Positions 1-11,994 are shown, counted from the stretch's first letter. The stretch: 64,000 nt of DNA from Polytrichum commune (GCA_950295325.1 OX485807.1:18509666-18573665), one strand, 5' to 3'. Notes: generated by a model not told the origin, from the letters alone. Made by a program: numbers and translations.

Positions 1-202
1 GTTGAATTGCACCTTCAAACCGCTCGACACAAGTTTGCTCACCGAGAGCAAATTGGCATGCAATTTCGGTACATGGAGGCATTTATTGATGCGGATCTTA
101 TTAATCTTGCCTCTCACCATCACCTCCGCCACAATGGATCCAATACCGATTGCCTCCAAGATGCTATCATCTCCCAAATGTACACTTCGTGAAGTGAGTA
201 CC

Positions 203-475
203 TCATATGTGTCGAATGCGATGAGAGGTCATGTGCTTCGTTGCTCCGAAATCCATTATCCATTCCGACATGCTCCGCGCATGAGGTATGTGTTGCACGG
301 TGAATGCAAAATCGGCGTCATCCTTCACAATCTTGGCGTTCTCCCTCTCCTTGTTCTTGGCCTTGTAACAAAACCGGGCAATGTGACCCGGTTTGCCACA
401 ATAAAAGCACGTTCGTGTGCCTTGCCCAATTTGGCGTGAAGACGATGTATCCATCTTACCTTGCCGCATCCTCAC
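203..475 (-). pseudogene. copia gag zinc knuckle and protease start
   Basis: This is the continuation of the copia polyprotein in a different frame. It holds one CCHC knuckle (CFYCGKPGHIARFC) for RNA binding. About 40 residues later comes the beginning of the retropepsin, EWIMDFGATKHMTS. The family motif there is Asp-Ser/Thr-Gly; this copy has Phe in the middle position, a change explained by one C-to-T step. Further left the frame is lost again. Non-functional as it stands. Confidence 0.8.
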
Positions 476-476
476 T

Positions 477-1076
477 TCATGGGTCCTTCTCCTTGCGCTT
501 TGACACCTCGTGCATTAATCGCGTCATGACGTAATCCATCATAAGCTCCTCCCTCGCCTTGGTCTCCAATGTCGTGATCAAGTATTCATACGAGGACGGC
601 AAGCTCTCGAGCAACGTCATGACGGTGTCCTCGTCTCGCACGGGTACCTCCATGCATGCAAGTTGATCTGCAAGTGCCTTCACGTGGTTGATATGATCCA
701 AAACATCTTCTCCTTCTTGCATCTTACACATGAAGAACTTGCGGCGGATGAATAGAATGTTGGACAAATTCTTTGTCTCATGGATGTTACAAAGAATCTT
801 CCACGCCTCCGCGGGTCCCTTACAACTCTTGATGTGGGCAACTTGATTGTCGGCCAAGTTGAGGCCGATCACGGACATGGCCTTCCTTACACGCCGTTCG
901 TACTCCTTCTTCACCTTCGGATCCGCATTTGAGGGTGGAGCCTCCTCGGATCCATCGATAATGTCCCAAAGATCCATGGAGGCCGAGAGCATTTCAATCT
1001 TGAACTTCCAATGGTTGAACCTTTCTCCATGGAACTTATCAATGATTTTGGCACTTTCGCCCTCAAAAGAAGCCAT
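477..1076 (-). pseudogene. copia gag polyprotein (UBN2/retrotran_gag type)
   Basis: A 199-residue open frame starts MASFEGESAKI and has the classic copia gag layout. An N-terminal segment carries FNHWKFKIEMLS, then AWKILCNIHE, and LLESLPSSYEYLITTLE follows. These are hallmarks of the UBN2 capsid-like domain of plant copia elements. The frame stops at 477 and the zinc-knuckle part continues in another frame, so gag is interrupted by a small indel near 475-480. In an intact element this protein would form the virus-like particle that packages the RNA. Confidence 0.85.
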
Positions 1077-1209
1077 CTCTCAAATGCCTTCACTAAGATC
1101 CCTCTCTACTCAAGGATGATGTAAGTAGCCTAGAATCACTCAATAAATCTTTTTTCCACTCAAAGCTCTCAAGTTGGATCTTCTAAAAGTCTCACAATGT
1201 TAAACTCAC

Positions 1210-1521
1210 CTCAACAAGTGAGTGTCCACATTAAATCATTTTTCATTCAAAGAGACTAAGAGAGCACTCAAATCACTCAAAAAAAAGAGTTCCTCACCTC
1301 ATATGCACCTCAAACTCTCAAGTATGTCCACTCAAATCTTTCTTCATTCAAAGAGACTAAGAGAGCATTCAAATCATTCAAAAAGAGGAGTTCCTCACCT
1401 CATATGCACCTCAAACTCTCAAGTATGTCCATTCAAATCTTTCTTCACTCAAAGAGACTAAGAGAGCACTTAAATCACTCAAAAGAGGAGTTCCTCACCT
1501 CATATGCACCTCAAACTCTCA
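1210..1521. repeat. Three tandem copies of a 101-bp unit in the copia leader
   Basis: The phrase agagactaagagag recurs at 1251, 1352 and 1453, and flanking text such as ttcctcacctcatatgcacc recurs at the same spacing. The period is about 101 bp with few mismatches. The array lies between the presumed 5' LTR and gag, the untranslated leader of the element. Confidence 0.85.
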
Positions 1522-2533
1522 AATGCATCACATCATATTGTAATGCCTCAAAAATGCATCAAAAAACACAAAAGCAAGTGAGCAAGAAAAGATTACAACC
1601 TCAAGACCTCGCCTTCTTCAACCACCGGTCGATGCCGCACCTCCCGAAGCTCCGGCCGCCACGATCCACCCGCAACAAGGATGCACTCAAATTTCTACTT
1701 CCACTAGCATGAGTGGACCCATAACCTATTGAAGGATTCAATAGGAGTAGAGAAAAGGTTGCACAAACATTCACACATACACAAAGGCATATGAACAATG
1801 TTTGGAGTGAGATGGTTTTCTTCACCCCCGGCCTTGCCTTTTATTCATAAATTTAGGTTACATTGTGCCGGCCAACCCTAACTTCGGCGGCCAACCCTAA
1901 CTCGGCCAACCCTAAACCGAGCGTTGACTTCTTGGTTTTCGTTGACTCTTTATTTACCAATGCAACCTTTGACCAAGAGCAACATTAAGGTTTTTTTTCT
2001 CCATTCAAAGTCTTTCCTTCTACAATTATCATATCATTAATTATTCTAAGAAAATGTAGATAGGTCTTCCGGACATCCTCGGAAAGAGCTCATATAATCC
2101 TCATCTTCTTTTACATTCAAAATGTGGAAGATTGTAGCCTAAAATCTACATATGTAATATCTAGGTAAGGAAGGATTCTTAAGGCTAACCAAGAAGTCAT
2201 TTCTTGGCCCTTAATTACTTCCACCTCCGTTTTCCTCACCTATGTGGCCTAGGCGAGTGTTTTACACCATGAAGCCCACTAATCATAAGTGGCTTGTTAT
2301 GTGGCTTACTAATTTCCCTAATAATGCTACTAATGTTTACTTGCCTCCTACATAACCTACTAATCTAAATGGCTTACTAATTTCGGCCATTTAACTTTAC
2401 GTAGTTACTAGTTTAATTATCTTCACTAATTTGGTAACCAATCTGTTGGCCCTCGTAAACCTCATTACATAATCCTTCTCATGTGGCGATTTTGGTAATT
2501 CTCCCCTTTCGTCGTTGAAATTGTGGTGAACAT

Positions 2534-2797
2534 ACTTGAAAGAGGATAAGCTTGTGAATGAGTTTGATTTAAGGTTGATAATATGTTTGTGAATTTTTTT
2601 GAGAAATCTAGTGTGGGAGGGGGGGTCTCGGAACCGAGAGGGTGGAGGTAGTCTAGGTTAGTTGTACTTGAAAGAGGATAAGTTTGTGAATGAGTTTGAT
2701 TTAAGGTTGATAATGTGTTTGTAAATTGTTTTGAGAAATCTGGTGTGGGGGGGGGGTCCTCAGAACCGAGAGGGTGAAGGTAGTCTAGGTTAGTTGT
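2534..2797. repeat. Tandem duplication of a 132-bp unit
   Basis: The unit starting acttgaaagaggataag at 2534 repeats at 2666 with small differences, including a G-run of variable length. A 174-residue minus-strand open frame runs through both copies, but only because the repeat length is a multiple of three. I do not regard it as a gene. Confidence 0.8.
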
Positions 2798-4188
2798 ACT
2801 TGAAAGCATGAGGGTACATAGTTGTATCCTAATGCAACAACATTGTAAATATTTGGTACAAGGTTGAATGGGTTTGTGAACACAATTAATGTAAATGTTT
2901 TCAATTTTTATATTTAGCTTTCTTTCATTTGAATGCAATCTTTTATTTTTGGAGTAGATAGTTGTGCAAAATGTCATGTCTTGTGACAATTAATTATATT
3001 TGTTGTTTTTTTTTTATCCGCGTTTACAACTTGTCTACGTTAGCTTGTACATTTTGTTATCTCCATGGTGATTTGTAGCCTTTTAACTAATATCCAAGTG
3101 TTATTGGTTGTGCCTTAAATGGCACATTGAATGGTTTAGCATTGGTATACCTAATTGAGACCGATTGAATGACAAGATGGATGATATGGAACATTTGTTG
3201 CTCACATAGTTGATTTTGCAATGCTATAGTATTCCGTTCATTATTTGGTACTTGTACGATTTAAAAATATATATATGTTGCCAAAAATTAACCTCTCTAA
3301 ACAATTACAAATAAATATAGGGTGCTAAAAAATAAGTCAAAGTAGCTTTATATCTACAAATAGGGAGGGAAAATTTATTGAAAGGTGCATAAATATCCCC
3401 TCATTAAATACCCCATTATCGCACATGGTTACAAAATGTAATGGGAGTGTGATCCCCCCGAGCCGCCTCCTCTTGCCCTTGGTCGTTCAAGTTGGCCTCC
3501 CAATCCCCTATCCCATGCTCGCAATTGCTCCCTCCCGCCTCTCTTCTTCTTTCATCTGCATGCCTCAATTCGCATTGCCCTCTCCTTTCGATGTATTGGA
3601 ATACAGGTTGCAAGAAGCCAGCGTCAAGAAACTCGACCTCTTTGCTCGCCTGGACAACTTCAACGCCAACATGCCGCAATAATCTGGCACGCCCAAAGAA
3701 TCCCAGGTAGGAAGCCGTGGACTTCTCCATGCGAGGGAAGGATTATACGCATACAACTCACTAACTTGGGCACATACAATACCCTAGCTGAGGACATGGC
3801 TGAGGTGGGTGCCACATTCACCATGTTTGGAGACTGTCACCCACATGGGCAACCATATGGGCGGACAACACATCATAAGTACTTGCAGCTTGCGAGGCAT
3901 CTGATCATGTTCATATTTCTTTGCCAAGAACCCAATGATGATTGGACATTAATTTCAAATAGTAAGTCACACTAAATATCCTAAACAATGTAGTGTAACT
4001 TAGCATACGCCTCAAAATAAGATAAGTTCTGCATGTGACACTAATTTCCATAAACAGTGAAGCGGACACGTAGCACAAGGCTAAAAAAAAATTTAAAATA
4101 AAAATAGAGGCTTGCCTGGGCCTCATGTTTTCACCCTGCCATACTGACCTCTCACTCAAGCCATGTTTCACTCAGGTAGCTCGGGATT
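2798..4188. other. Intergenic stretch without a recognised gene
   Basis: This is mostly AT-rich unique DNA. At 3416-3730 a minus-strand frame of 104 residues (starts MEKSTASYLGFFGRARLL) is open in a locally GC-richer patch. It matches no family I know and could be a gene fragment. The segment near 3975-4070 resembles 54655-54730 and is probably a dispersed repeat. A T-run on the minus strand near 4082-4090 could be the tail of a tRNA-headed SINE whose head is at 4189-4245 and 12379-12411. Confidence 0.4.
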
Positions 4189-4245
4189 GTCTGATCCCAG
4201 GTTCGAACCGGGGACCTCTAGTGTGTGAGACTAGCGTGATGACCA
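4189..4245 (-). tRNA. 3' part of a tRNA-Val(CAC)-like unit split by the LINE
   Basis: On the minus strand this segment gives the anticodon arm (stem CTAGT/ACTAG, loop CTCACAC, anticodon CAC), a 5-nt variable loop, a T arm with the B-box text GGTTCGAAC, and the acceptor 3' strand ATCAGAC. The acceptor pairs with GTCTGGT at 12411-12405 over seven positions with one G-T pair. Joined to the 33-nt 5' part, the unit is a normal-length cloverleaf. No early T-run follows, so it may be the head of a SINE rather than a free tRNA gene. It is disrupted and presumably not expressed. Confidence 0.8.
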
Positions 4246-4578
4246 TGAATACCTCACCGAGGTTAAAGAAAAGGGACACAATACAACCCCAGAAAGCCGG
4301 GAACCCCCAGAACAGGGGGACGGGTGGCGCAAGCGCCCAACCCGGGGCCATCACAGGAGGAGCACCCGGTTGAAGGCCAAACAAGGCGGCACGAAAATGC
4401 AAAACAAAACAAAGCAAAAAGAAAGAAAGGGCCCAGCGCCCAGGAGAGAGCCAGGTGGCCAAGCCCCCAGCAGGGCAAACCAGCGTGGGAAAGCAGGCAG
4501 AGTCCCGCCCGGAGGCGGGAGCCACCCGTAGTGCACGAGAGGAGAACCGCGCGTGAGGCACCAGACGGAGCCTCACCG

Positions 4579-5733
4579 TCACAGGCAACCAGGATCCTCG
4601 TCACTGTCGGAGTCGGGGTTGGTTGCCCACTTGTAGACACCAAAGAGGGCGCCAGGCGGAGGAACACCAGACGCGTTGAAAAGAGTCATACAGTCCTCCT
4701 TGGTCATGATGCGGGGGAACTCCGAGGAGCTAGCGGTGAGAGTGGCCAGACGACGCTCAGCACGCATCGTGTAGAGGAGTTCATCAACCTCTGCACTGGC
4801 CCTGGCGTGGAGCTCTTCGTCGGAGATCCCAAGCCTTTTAAGCGCGAACCTGTTCGGATTGGCAGCAGGGGGTGTTGGTGGCACTTTCCGATAACGGTCG
4901 AGCAGGGATCCTGTACGGATCATGGGGGGCATCAGTGTGACCCTAGAGGGGCCAACCGGTTCTTGGCCGGGAGGGGTCTGAATGAGGGGCCCGAACGAAT
5001 TCGGTTGAATTTGCACTGGTAAGTTGGCTCTGGCTTGCATCTCACTGAGTGTCCCTTCGTATTGAAACAGGATGGGGGGGGTGTTGTCATGATGCGTTGG
5101 TTTAGTCTTATGTGAGCCATGATTGCAAGTATCGTGTCTGGGCACGTTCTTTTTGTATGGGCCGAATTGACACTTCCTCTTACGTCGACACGTGGGTCTG
5201 CTGGTGCCGTTGCGTTCTCCCTCGTACCCGCCTTCAGAGTGTGGGGGCCTTCTGTCAGGGGGCGGATTGATTTCTTGGGTGCACCTTGGTAGCAGAAGAT
5301 CTGGTGGTTGGCGAGCGCGGTCGATCTCCCGCAGGAGTTCGTCGATTTCTTCCGAATCATGGATGTCGCCCTTTTCAGAGTTATTGGTGTCGCGAGTTAT
5401 GGTTGTGGCCTCTCTCGCTGACACCCTTTGTTTGTAGTTCGGGCCAAATTTACACTTGGTTTTCAACCTGCCCAACGACTCTGAACTCCCGATTCTCCTC
5501 CTCGCTCTGGAGTTGTTCGTCAACTCCCTCTGAGTTCCGGGGATCTGATGTGTGCTCCTGTGTGACGGTGGGGAAGAAACCAACGCCGTTACTGTTCTCT
5601 CTTTCTGCTCTGTTCCCTCCCTCCGTATCCTGTTGTTCTGCTTGGGTAGACATGGCCATAGGGGAGGGCGGCGATGAGTGATTCGGTGCATTCTCCTCAG
5701 CGCCCTGGGGTAGGACTGGTATGTTGTTCCCAA
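4579..5733 (-). pseudogene. LINE ORF2, C-terminal extension
   Basis: This open frame of up to 384 residues overlaps the end of the zf-RVT frame and runs on to 4579, ending DSDSDEDPGCL. The overlap leaves the exact position of the frame change uncertain, probably near 5450-5500. Two short similar motifs, KCKFGPNYKQRV and KCQFGPYKKNVP, lie about 90 residues apart. An acidic ending follows. I recognise no domain. Its length suggests an extra module beyond the usual plant L1 ORF2. Confidence 0.65.
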
Positions 5734-7090
5734 TTTCTGTGAGAAACTCCTGGACTATGTCGGGGAAATTCGGTTGCGCAACAAACTCCGCCTCGAAGTC
5801 CGGAGAAGGGGAGGTTCGGTGAATCCGGATGGGAGGGACCATCCAGGCTCCCAGTTCTTGAGGTAGGAACTCCTCAGGTGGTGTAAGGTGCCATTTTATG
5901 TCCTGATCACTCAACCTGCCGAAAAGGTTAGCTGCTGTCCAGATTTGTTGGAAGCATGATATCTGTTCTTGCCTTTTTTCCTCGTTTCGTTTGTGTCGGT
6001 GTAGTTCTTTATATGCTTCCATAGCCGCATAGACAGTATTCCGCCAGGCGTACCATAAGACAAGTTCCAGGTGAAATCTTTCATCATTGAAAGCATGCGC
6101 CAATCTTTGGCTCCAGATAGCCCAAAGCAGCTGGGCTCGCAGGATGTCCCAGGGGGTTTCTGCGTTAATTGTAAACGCCGAAGCTGTGTCCCACCTAAGG
6201 TCGGATTCGACGTTTGGCCCTCCTGGGTCGGTCATCAGTCCTCTACTGATTTCTGCCCAGTTGTTATAAGCTTGTTGAAGGTCAGTTTTGGCTCTGGTGG
6301 TTCGAAATAGGTCCCATACCTTCCGGACTTCCTCACAGGCTAAAAATGCGTGTTGTGCGGTCTCTCTTTCCTGCAGGATGCAGAGTTGGCATGCGCTGCT
6401 GAGGCCGAGTTTTTCCCTCCACGAGCCCACCGGGAGTCCGTCCGTGAGTAGCAACCACTGGAGAGCCGAGACCTTTCTCGGTAAGTAAGGGTGCCAAATT
6501 CTGTTCCAGAATTTGGCTCTCTCCTTTCCATTGTATCCTGCTGCTTCCAGGTCTGCATCGGCTTGCATTTGATGATTGTCTTGTTTAAGGGCAACCCGAT
6601 AGCCTCTCTTCGTTGAGTAGTTCAGGATTGATGTGTCGGGGAGTATGCCAAGTCTGCGCCACTGCCAGTCCTTCGGATCCCACTCCAGTGCCTCTATCCA
6701 GGTATTGCCCCACACCCATAAAGTTTGATTTTCCGGGGTGTCATCTCGAGGGTTATAGTCGAGAATGGTGTTACTGGACCCTATAGTGCGGATGACTCGC
6801 ACTTCCCTGGCCCATTCTGGGATCTGTTGTTGGCTTCCTATGAGCGTTAACTGCTCGTTCTTTTCCTTTCTGTAAAGAGCAGCTTCCTGTGGGTCTGTCT
6901 GGCGTAGGTGATAGACAAAATGAATGTTGCAATCATCCTCAATTTCGGCAAGCCATTGTCCAATACTGTTGGGGGGTCTGGGGGTTGCTTCCCACGGGAT
7001 GTTTGCAACCAGCCTGTTGTAGAGGGGGGGGTGCCACTCTGGTCCGTCTGATTCCAGGGAGTTCGTGGAATTCTTTCCAGCCCTGTCCAT
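5450..7090 (-). pseudogene. LINE ORF2, zf-RVT and C-terminal part
   Basis: After the frame change at the C run, the polypeptide continues with RT thumb/connection sequence. It then enters the zf-RVT domain typical of plant LINEs: FWNRIWHPYLPRKVSALQW, LPVGSWREKLGL, CQLCILQERETAQHAFLAC, VWDLF. The Cys/His pattern C-x2-C-(x)n-H-x4-C is intact. Beyond it is a long acidic, low-complexity tail. The frame closes at 5450 while another frame, 4579-5733, carries on with coding-like sequence. Confidence 0.88.
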
Positions 7091-8852
7091 CTCGCTTGAC
7101 GATGTCTTTGAGGGCCCTGAGTCCCTTTCCTGGCCATCCTATCATGTTAGACCTGGGTTCAGTACCCCATTGGACCCCGAGGTCGTTGGTGAGGAAGCGA
7201 TTCCCGTAGAGTGGTTGCCGCATGATTTCTGTCCAGGAGGAAGGGTCTTGTTGCTCCACTCCTGATTGGATGTAGTTCCAAGCCCTCATAATGCCTTGCC
7301 ACATTGAGGAGCCTTGTTTGACTATAGTGTGGTTGTTCATAATCCAATTAGAGTGGGTAGGCCACTTTCCTCTTCTAGATTGTTTGGTCTGAGCTACTCT
7401 ATGTCGAACTAACGTTTTCCAGGGTTCATAGCCGACCCCCAACCCCCTAATCAGTAATTTTATCAGCAGAGCTGAGGTTTGCCAGTGCGGGTCTATTATT
7501 TTAACTCCTCCTCTCACTACGGGAAGTACGGCTGTAGCCCATTTTACCTTCACTCTCATGTGTGAGTCTGTTTTCCCTGACCATATATAGTTTCTAATTG
7601 TGGCTCGAACTAGGTTGAGCGCTTGGTTGGAGAAATCCATACACGAGGCGAAGTACCATATGGATGAGAGAATAACTTGGTTGGCGATCATGATGCGGCC
7701 AGCCAATGAAAGCTTGTTCCCAGCCCATCTGTGTAAGTGTTTTCTTACCTGGCTAAGCATTTTGTTGTCCTTCTCTTGTTGAGTTATTTGAGTTCCAAAG
7801 GGGTAGCCCAGGTATCGTGTGACTTCTCCCGGTTGCAGCCACTTCATTCCTGCTTCTTCGCCCCAATTCCATGTTCGCTCCGTGTGTGCTATCCATACCC
7901 CTACCGATTTGTGAAGATTTAGTTTTGCCCCCGAGGCAGCCCCAAACTTGTTGATTACTGATATGGCCATATCCATGTTGGCAGGTGTTCCCTCTAATAA
8001 GAGCAGAGTGTCATCCGCGAACATTTGATTGGTGATGTGGGAGTTGTCCGGTAATCTCAGGCCCTTAACCTGACACTCAGGATGTTGGAGCATTTGTCCG
8101 AGGACATCAACCGTCAAGAGAAACAAGTATGGTGCTAATGGACAGCCCTGTCTGACTGACCTTTGCAAGTTGAATGCCTGTGACTGCTCTCCATTGACGA
8201 TTATTGTGGCTGAAGCGTTCAAGTTGAGTGACATTACCCTTCTGATCCAGGTTTCTTCGAACCCCATTTTCTTCATAGTTTGCTCTAGAAATGTCCAACT
8301 CACTCGGTCATAGGCCTTTTCAAAGTCCAGGAATAGCATACTGATTCTCTGGTCGCTTTCTAGTGTCCAATCAATTGCTTCGAACGCCAGAAAGATGTTG
8401 TCAAGTATGCACCTGTTGGGGACGAAGCCTGTTTGCGAGGGGAGGATCCAATGATGTAGCAAAGGCTTCATTCTATTGGCATAAATTTTAGCTATAACCT
8501 TGTACAGGGTATTGAGTAAGGATATAGGTCTGAAGTTTTTTATCCTTGACCTGTCCTCGGTTTTTGGTAACAGTGCTATTTTACTGACGTTCAACTCATT
8601 GCTGATGTGGGCTAGGTTGATGGTTTCCTCAGCAAAGTTGTATATGTCCGATTCTATCTCCTCCCAAAGCTCCTGGTACACTTCGGCGGGAATGGCATCC
8701 ACTCCTGGGGCTTTGCCCCCAGGTAGTTGCTTCATGGCGTCTTTGACCTCCTCAGTAGAGAGTGGTTTTAACAGTTCCTCATTATGCTCTGCCGTTACCG
8801 ACTGATGTAAGTACCGAAAGCACTCCTCCCTGGCATCTTGGTTCTCCTCCAC
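6939..8852 (-). pseudogene. LINE ORF2, reverse transcriptase part
   Basis: A 637-residue frame continues from the endonuclease. Fingers and palm motifs appear in order: LPKTEDRSRIKNFRPISL, QTGFVPNRCILDN, MLFLDFEKAYDRVSW (motif A Asp), SVRQGCPLAPYLF, and MFADDTLLLLEG (motif C, F-A-D-D), then LNLHKS. All catalytic aspartates are present. Near 7024-7031 an 8-base G run (C run on the coding strand) shifts the frame into the next open frame, so the C-terminal portion continues as 5450-7090. Confidence 0.92.
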
Positions 8853-10196
8853 CTAAGTGTCTTTAGTGTAGAGTTGTTGGTAGAATTTTATGATGTGCGC
8901 CTCTAGGTCCCTTTGCGTGGAGATGGGGTTGTCCTCCTCATCCAGCATGTGTGTTATAGGTGCTGGTTTCCTATGACAGTTGTGGTGTTCAAAGAATTCC
9001 TTTGTACACCTGTCCCCCACCCTTGACCATTTTGATAGGATGGCGCTCTCCTGAAACTGAATTTTTTGTTGTCTCACCTCGTGTAGGACTGCCTGGGCAT
9101 CGCTAAGTCGTTCCCTCGCTTCCCTGGATTCCCAGTTATGTTGCAGTTCCTCCTCGGCTTCGATGATGTCCTGGAACTGAGCCTGGTACGTTGCCTTCCA
9201 AGACTTGCGTTGAGCTTGTGTTATTGCTTCTGATTGTGCCAGGATTGCCTGATTGGCTTTGACCATCTTCTGGTTCCAGGTTGTTAACGTCTCATCTGCC
9301 ATTACTCCCTTCCACGCGGCCAACAATGTTGTTTTGTGGGCCTCGTACTTTAGTAAGCCCTTGTTGAAGAAGACGGGGTTCTTCTTCCTTCGCCTAGGTT
9401 CCTCATTGAAATGTAGTACTACGCCCGCGTGGTCAGAGATGTCGGGTAAGGTTGGGAGAATTTCTGTTGTTCCTCCTATTTGTTCTATTCTAATAGGTAT
9501 GTAGAATCTATCAATTCTCGTTTGGATTATCGTGTGGTTGATGCGGGCATTGGACCAGGTAAATAGTTTATTTGACTTCCTAACAAAAGATCCAGTATGG
9601 TGGGCGTCTCGTCCTCCCAGTTTCATCAATAATCTGTTCCAGGCTTCTAACTCCCTTTGGCTGATGCAGGTTTTGACGGATCCACCTTGTTTGTCGGAGG
9701 CTTGTTCTGTGTTGTTGAAATCTCCAGCTAAGATCCAATGCGCCTCTGGTAGTTCTGCTTGTGCCAGGTGGTTCCAGAGCATTGCTCGGGGACCTGTAAG
9801 GCTGAAGCCATAAACATTTAGGATACCTATTGTTATGTTTTGGCTGAGTTTTAGGATGATGTACTGTGCTCGTCCTGGGTAGAGGACGCCATGGCTCGTT
9901 ACAGAGCTAACGAGTCGTTCAGAGATGATGATGCCCGTGCCCCCTTTGAGTCTGGTGGTGCGCGCCGAGAAATAACCTTCGTTCCAAAGGCTGGTCCCCT
10001 TTCGGAATTCTACGTTTCTAGCTTGCTTCAGGCACGCTGCTTCAGGTAGTTTAACTTCTTGGAGTAGGAGGATGTCTGTAGAAGGTGTGGTCTGATTGAA
10101 TAAATCTCTAATTTCTCTGCGTTTTCTATGTCCCGCGAAACCGTGTCCCAGTCCTCGAACGTTCTGGGTTGCAATTGTCAGTTTGTCTCCTTTCAT
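8853..10196 (-). pseudogene. LINE ORF2, endonuclease part
   Basis: The start is the ATG at 10196 (MKGDKLTIATQNVRGLG). It is an apurinic-like EEP endonuclease: TQNVRGLG at residues 9-16, LLLQEVKLPE near 44, the catalytic GDFNNTE near 160, TRIDRFY near 230 and the terminal SDHAGV near 255. This domain nicks the target to prime reverse transcription. The remaining about 190 residues are the linker to the RT. The frame ends at a TAG (8853-8855), immediately followed in the same frame by the RT region, so this is a single premature stop inside ORF2. Confidence 0.9.
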
Positions 10197-10359
10197 AGAT
10201 ACGGTTTTTGGGATTTCAAGAGGAGTGTTCTGTCTCCTCGCTTAGAACCGAGAATGGATTTCTCGTGGTGGTTGTAGCTGGTTGCGGTCTAGGAGAATTG
10301 GAGGTGTCTCTGGTCTCCCCCGCCATTTCTTGCCATTGGTCCCGGAGCTCCGCGACGTC

Positions 10360-11994
10360 TTAAATCAGGTCTGCTTTGGAGGTGCTCACTAATGATTTGA
10401 TGCTCAGAGGTATGTTGCGCCATCCTATGTTGCGGCCTTTTCTGATTCGTATTTTGGTTTCCGGTGCTGCGATACTGACATACAGAGTACAAACGTGTTC
10501 CTCCTCCGGCGTCTTTTCCCAGTGTGAAAACCAGAGTCCTTGGTCCCATGTCTGGAAGGGGGTGTTGTGTTGATTGTTGAATATCAACACCTTGTGTAGT
10601 GCTTGGGCAGTTTCGTTAACTATGTGTTGTCGAGCCCGTGGAGCTGACCAGGGGACTCCTGCTAACTGTTCAGCTACATTGACTGCAGTGATAGTGTTGT
10701 GCAGTTGTTTGCTCTTATCCACCAGGAATTCTGTATGATTGAAGTTTTTGGTTAGAAACGGTAGGACTCGGAGTTTTTTCTTTTGGGAGGAGGGAGTACC
10801 AGGTATGTTGAGTACGCTCCAGAAATCGTCCGCCAGCCGACCCGAGCGGTAGCCCTGTCGCGTAAGCGGTGTTGATTCCGTCGTGATTTTCTCCTTTCCT
10901 TTGTCCGCTGTAGTTGTCATTGTTGGGGGTTTCTGTCGCCAGATGAAAGTTTGGGGAGTGCTCGGTTGCTGATTGCACGGAGATGGTGGAGGTGACTTGT
11001 ACCCTGTTCCTGGTGAGTTGAGGCGTGGGAAGTTTTCCTCATTAGGTTGTAACTCTGGTGGTGGGTCAGTGTCTTTTGCCTGTGGTACCACTTCTGCTGC
11101 TTTATCAGGTTCTACCGTCTGCGGTTGCAGGGCCGGTAGGCCCTGCGTTGAGTCTGTAGGATTGTCAGGTGGTGGTGGGGCGTCCTCCTTTGTCTCGAAT
11201 CGCTCCTCCAGGGTTACGTCTGGGCTCTCGTGTTGTTTCGCGCTCGTTTCGATTGGATGTGCTGGTGCGTTGGATGCAGGTTGAGCGTTGCGACTGGTTG
11301 CATTGCGGTGAGATTTGACGTCTTTCTTAGGGCAGTAGCGTACTAGGTGATCTCTGGAGCGGCATCGACCGCATTGGCTCGGGAGGCCACTATATTCCAG
11401 AGTATACTCTACCTCTCCCTCTCTGTCTAGCCTTGGTACAATTATTGTCTTTGGGAGGTTATTGAGGTCTTGCACTAGAAGTCGTATTCTGGGTCCATAC
11501 AATTTTGCGCGATACAGCTCGGAGTTATCAATTGCAATGACTTGTCCAATATGTTCGCCGATGGTCCTCAGGAAGGATTCTTCACGCAGGATTTGACACA
11601 AGCCCACAACTTGAAGCCAAACTGGGGAGTCGAGCTAGTCGTTGGCCTGGTGAGCTTTGGCGTCAAAGTGAGGCCGCCAGCTAGAGAACGATATGTTGGC
11701 CGCTTCACAGGTGAGGTCCGTCTGAGTGAGAGCATGTGTTCTGCCTGCTGGCGGACTAAAAGTAACCTCAAACAGATTAGTAGTTTTCATTGACAAAAGA
11801 AGTAATGAGGGGTGGAGGGTTTCCCGAGCCCAAGCTGTGATAGCTTTGAGCCCGGGATTCTTACCTTGGATTCTCCCTAGTAGAGAGACGTTTGTTTTTT
11901 CCGCGCATGTTGTTCGCAGGGAGGAGAGTAGCTCATCAGGAACCTTGATCTTTATCTTGTGTGCAGTGTCCTGAGCGGCTCCCGTGTCCGTCAT
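10360..11994 (-). pseudogene. LINE ORF1 (DUF4283-like RNA-binding protein with zinc knuckle)
   Basis: Translation starts at the ATG at 11994 (MTDTGAAQDTAHK). The first about 120 residues resemble the DUF4283 domain of plant LINE ORF1 and related gag-like proteins. An in-frame TAG at 11635-11637 interrupts the frame; the same frame then runs on to 10360. A CCHC knuckle (CGRCRSRDHLVRYC) lies about 60 residues into the second part, followed by a long Pro/Thr/Gln-rich tail. ORF1 proteins bind the element RNA and form the ribonucleoprotein. Apart from the single nonsense codon the frame is intact. Confidence 0.85.

Larger units (their letters stand above)
1..1730 (-). mobile_element. Ty1/copia retrotransposon, 5' part (truncated by window edge)
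   Basis: The minus strand reads a copia-type gag followed by a zinc knuckle and the start of an aspartic protease. Integrase and RT would lie to the left, outside the window. The leader between gag and the presumed 5' LTR holds three 101-bp tandem repeats. The 5' LTR probably covers roughly 1.73-2.47 kb, but I could not fix its ends or find a clear tRNA primer site. Frame changes and a mutated protease motif show that this copy is decayed. Confidence 0.75.

Noticed and set aside
1210-1521. Possible CRISPR-like array
   Set aside because: The units are contiguous 101-bp tandem repeats without unique spacers, inside a retrotransposon leader in a plant genome.
2465-2989. 174-residue minus-strand open frame with internal repeats
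   Set aside because: It exists because a 132-bp unit (a multiple of three) is duplicated; the sequence has no domain and a non-coding look.
4324-5681. Plus-strand frames of 80-230 residues over the LINE end
   Set aside because: Antisense shadows of the GC-rich LINE C-terminal coding region.
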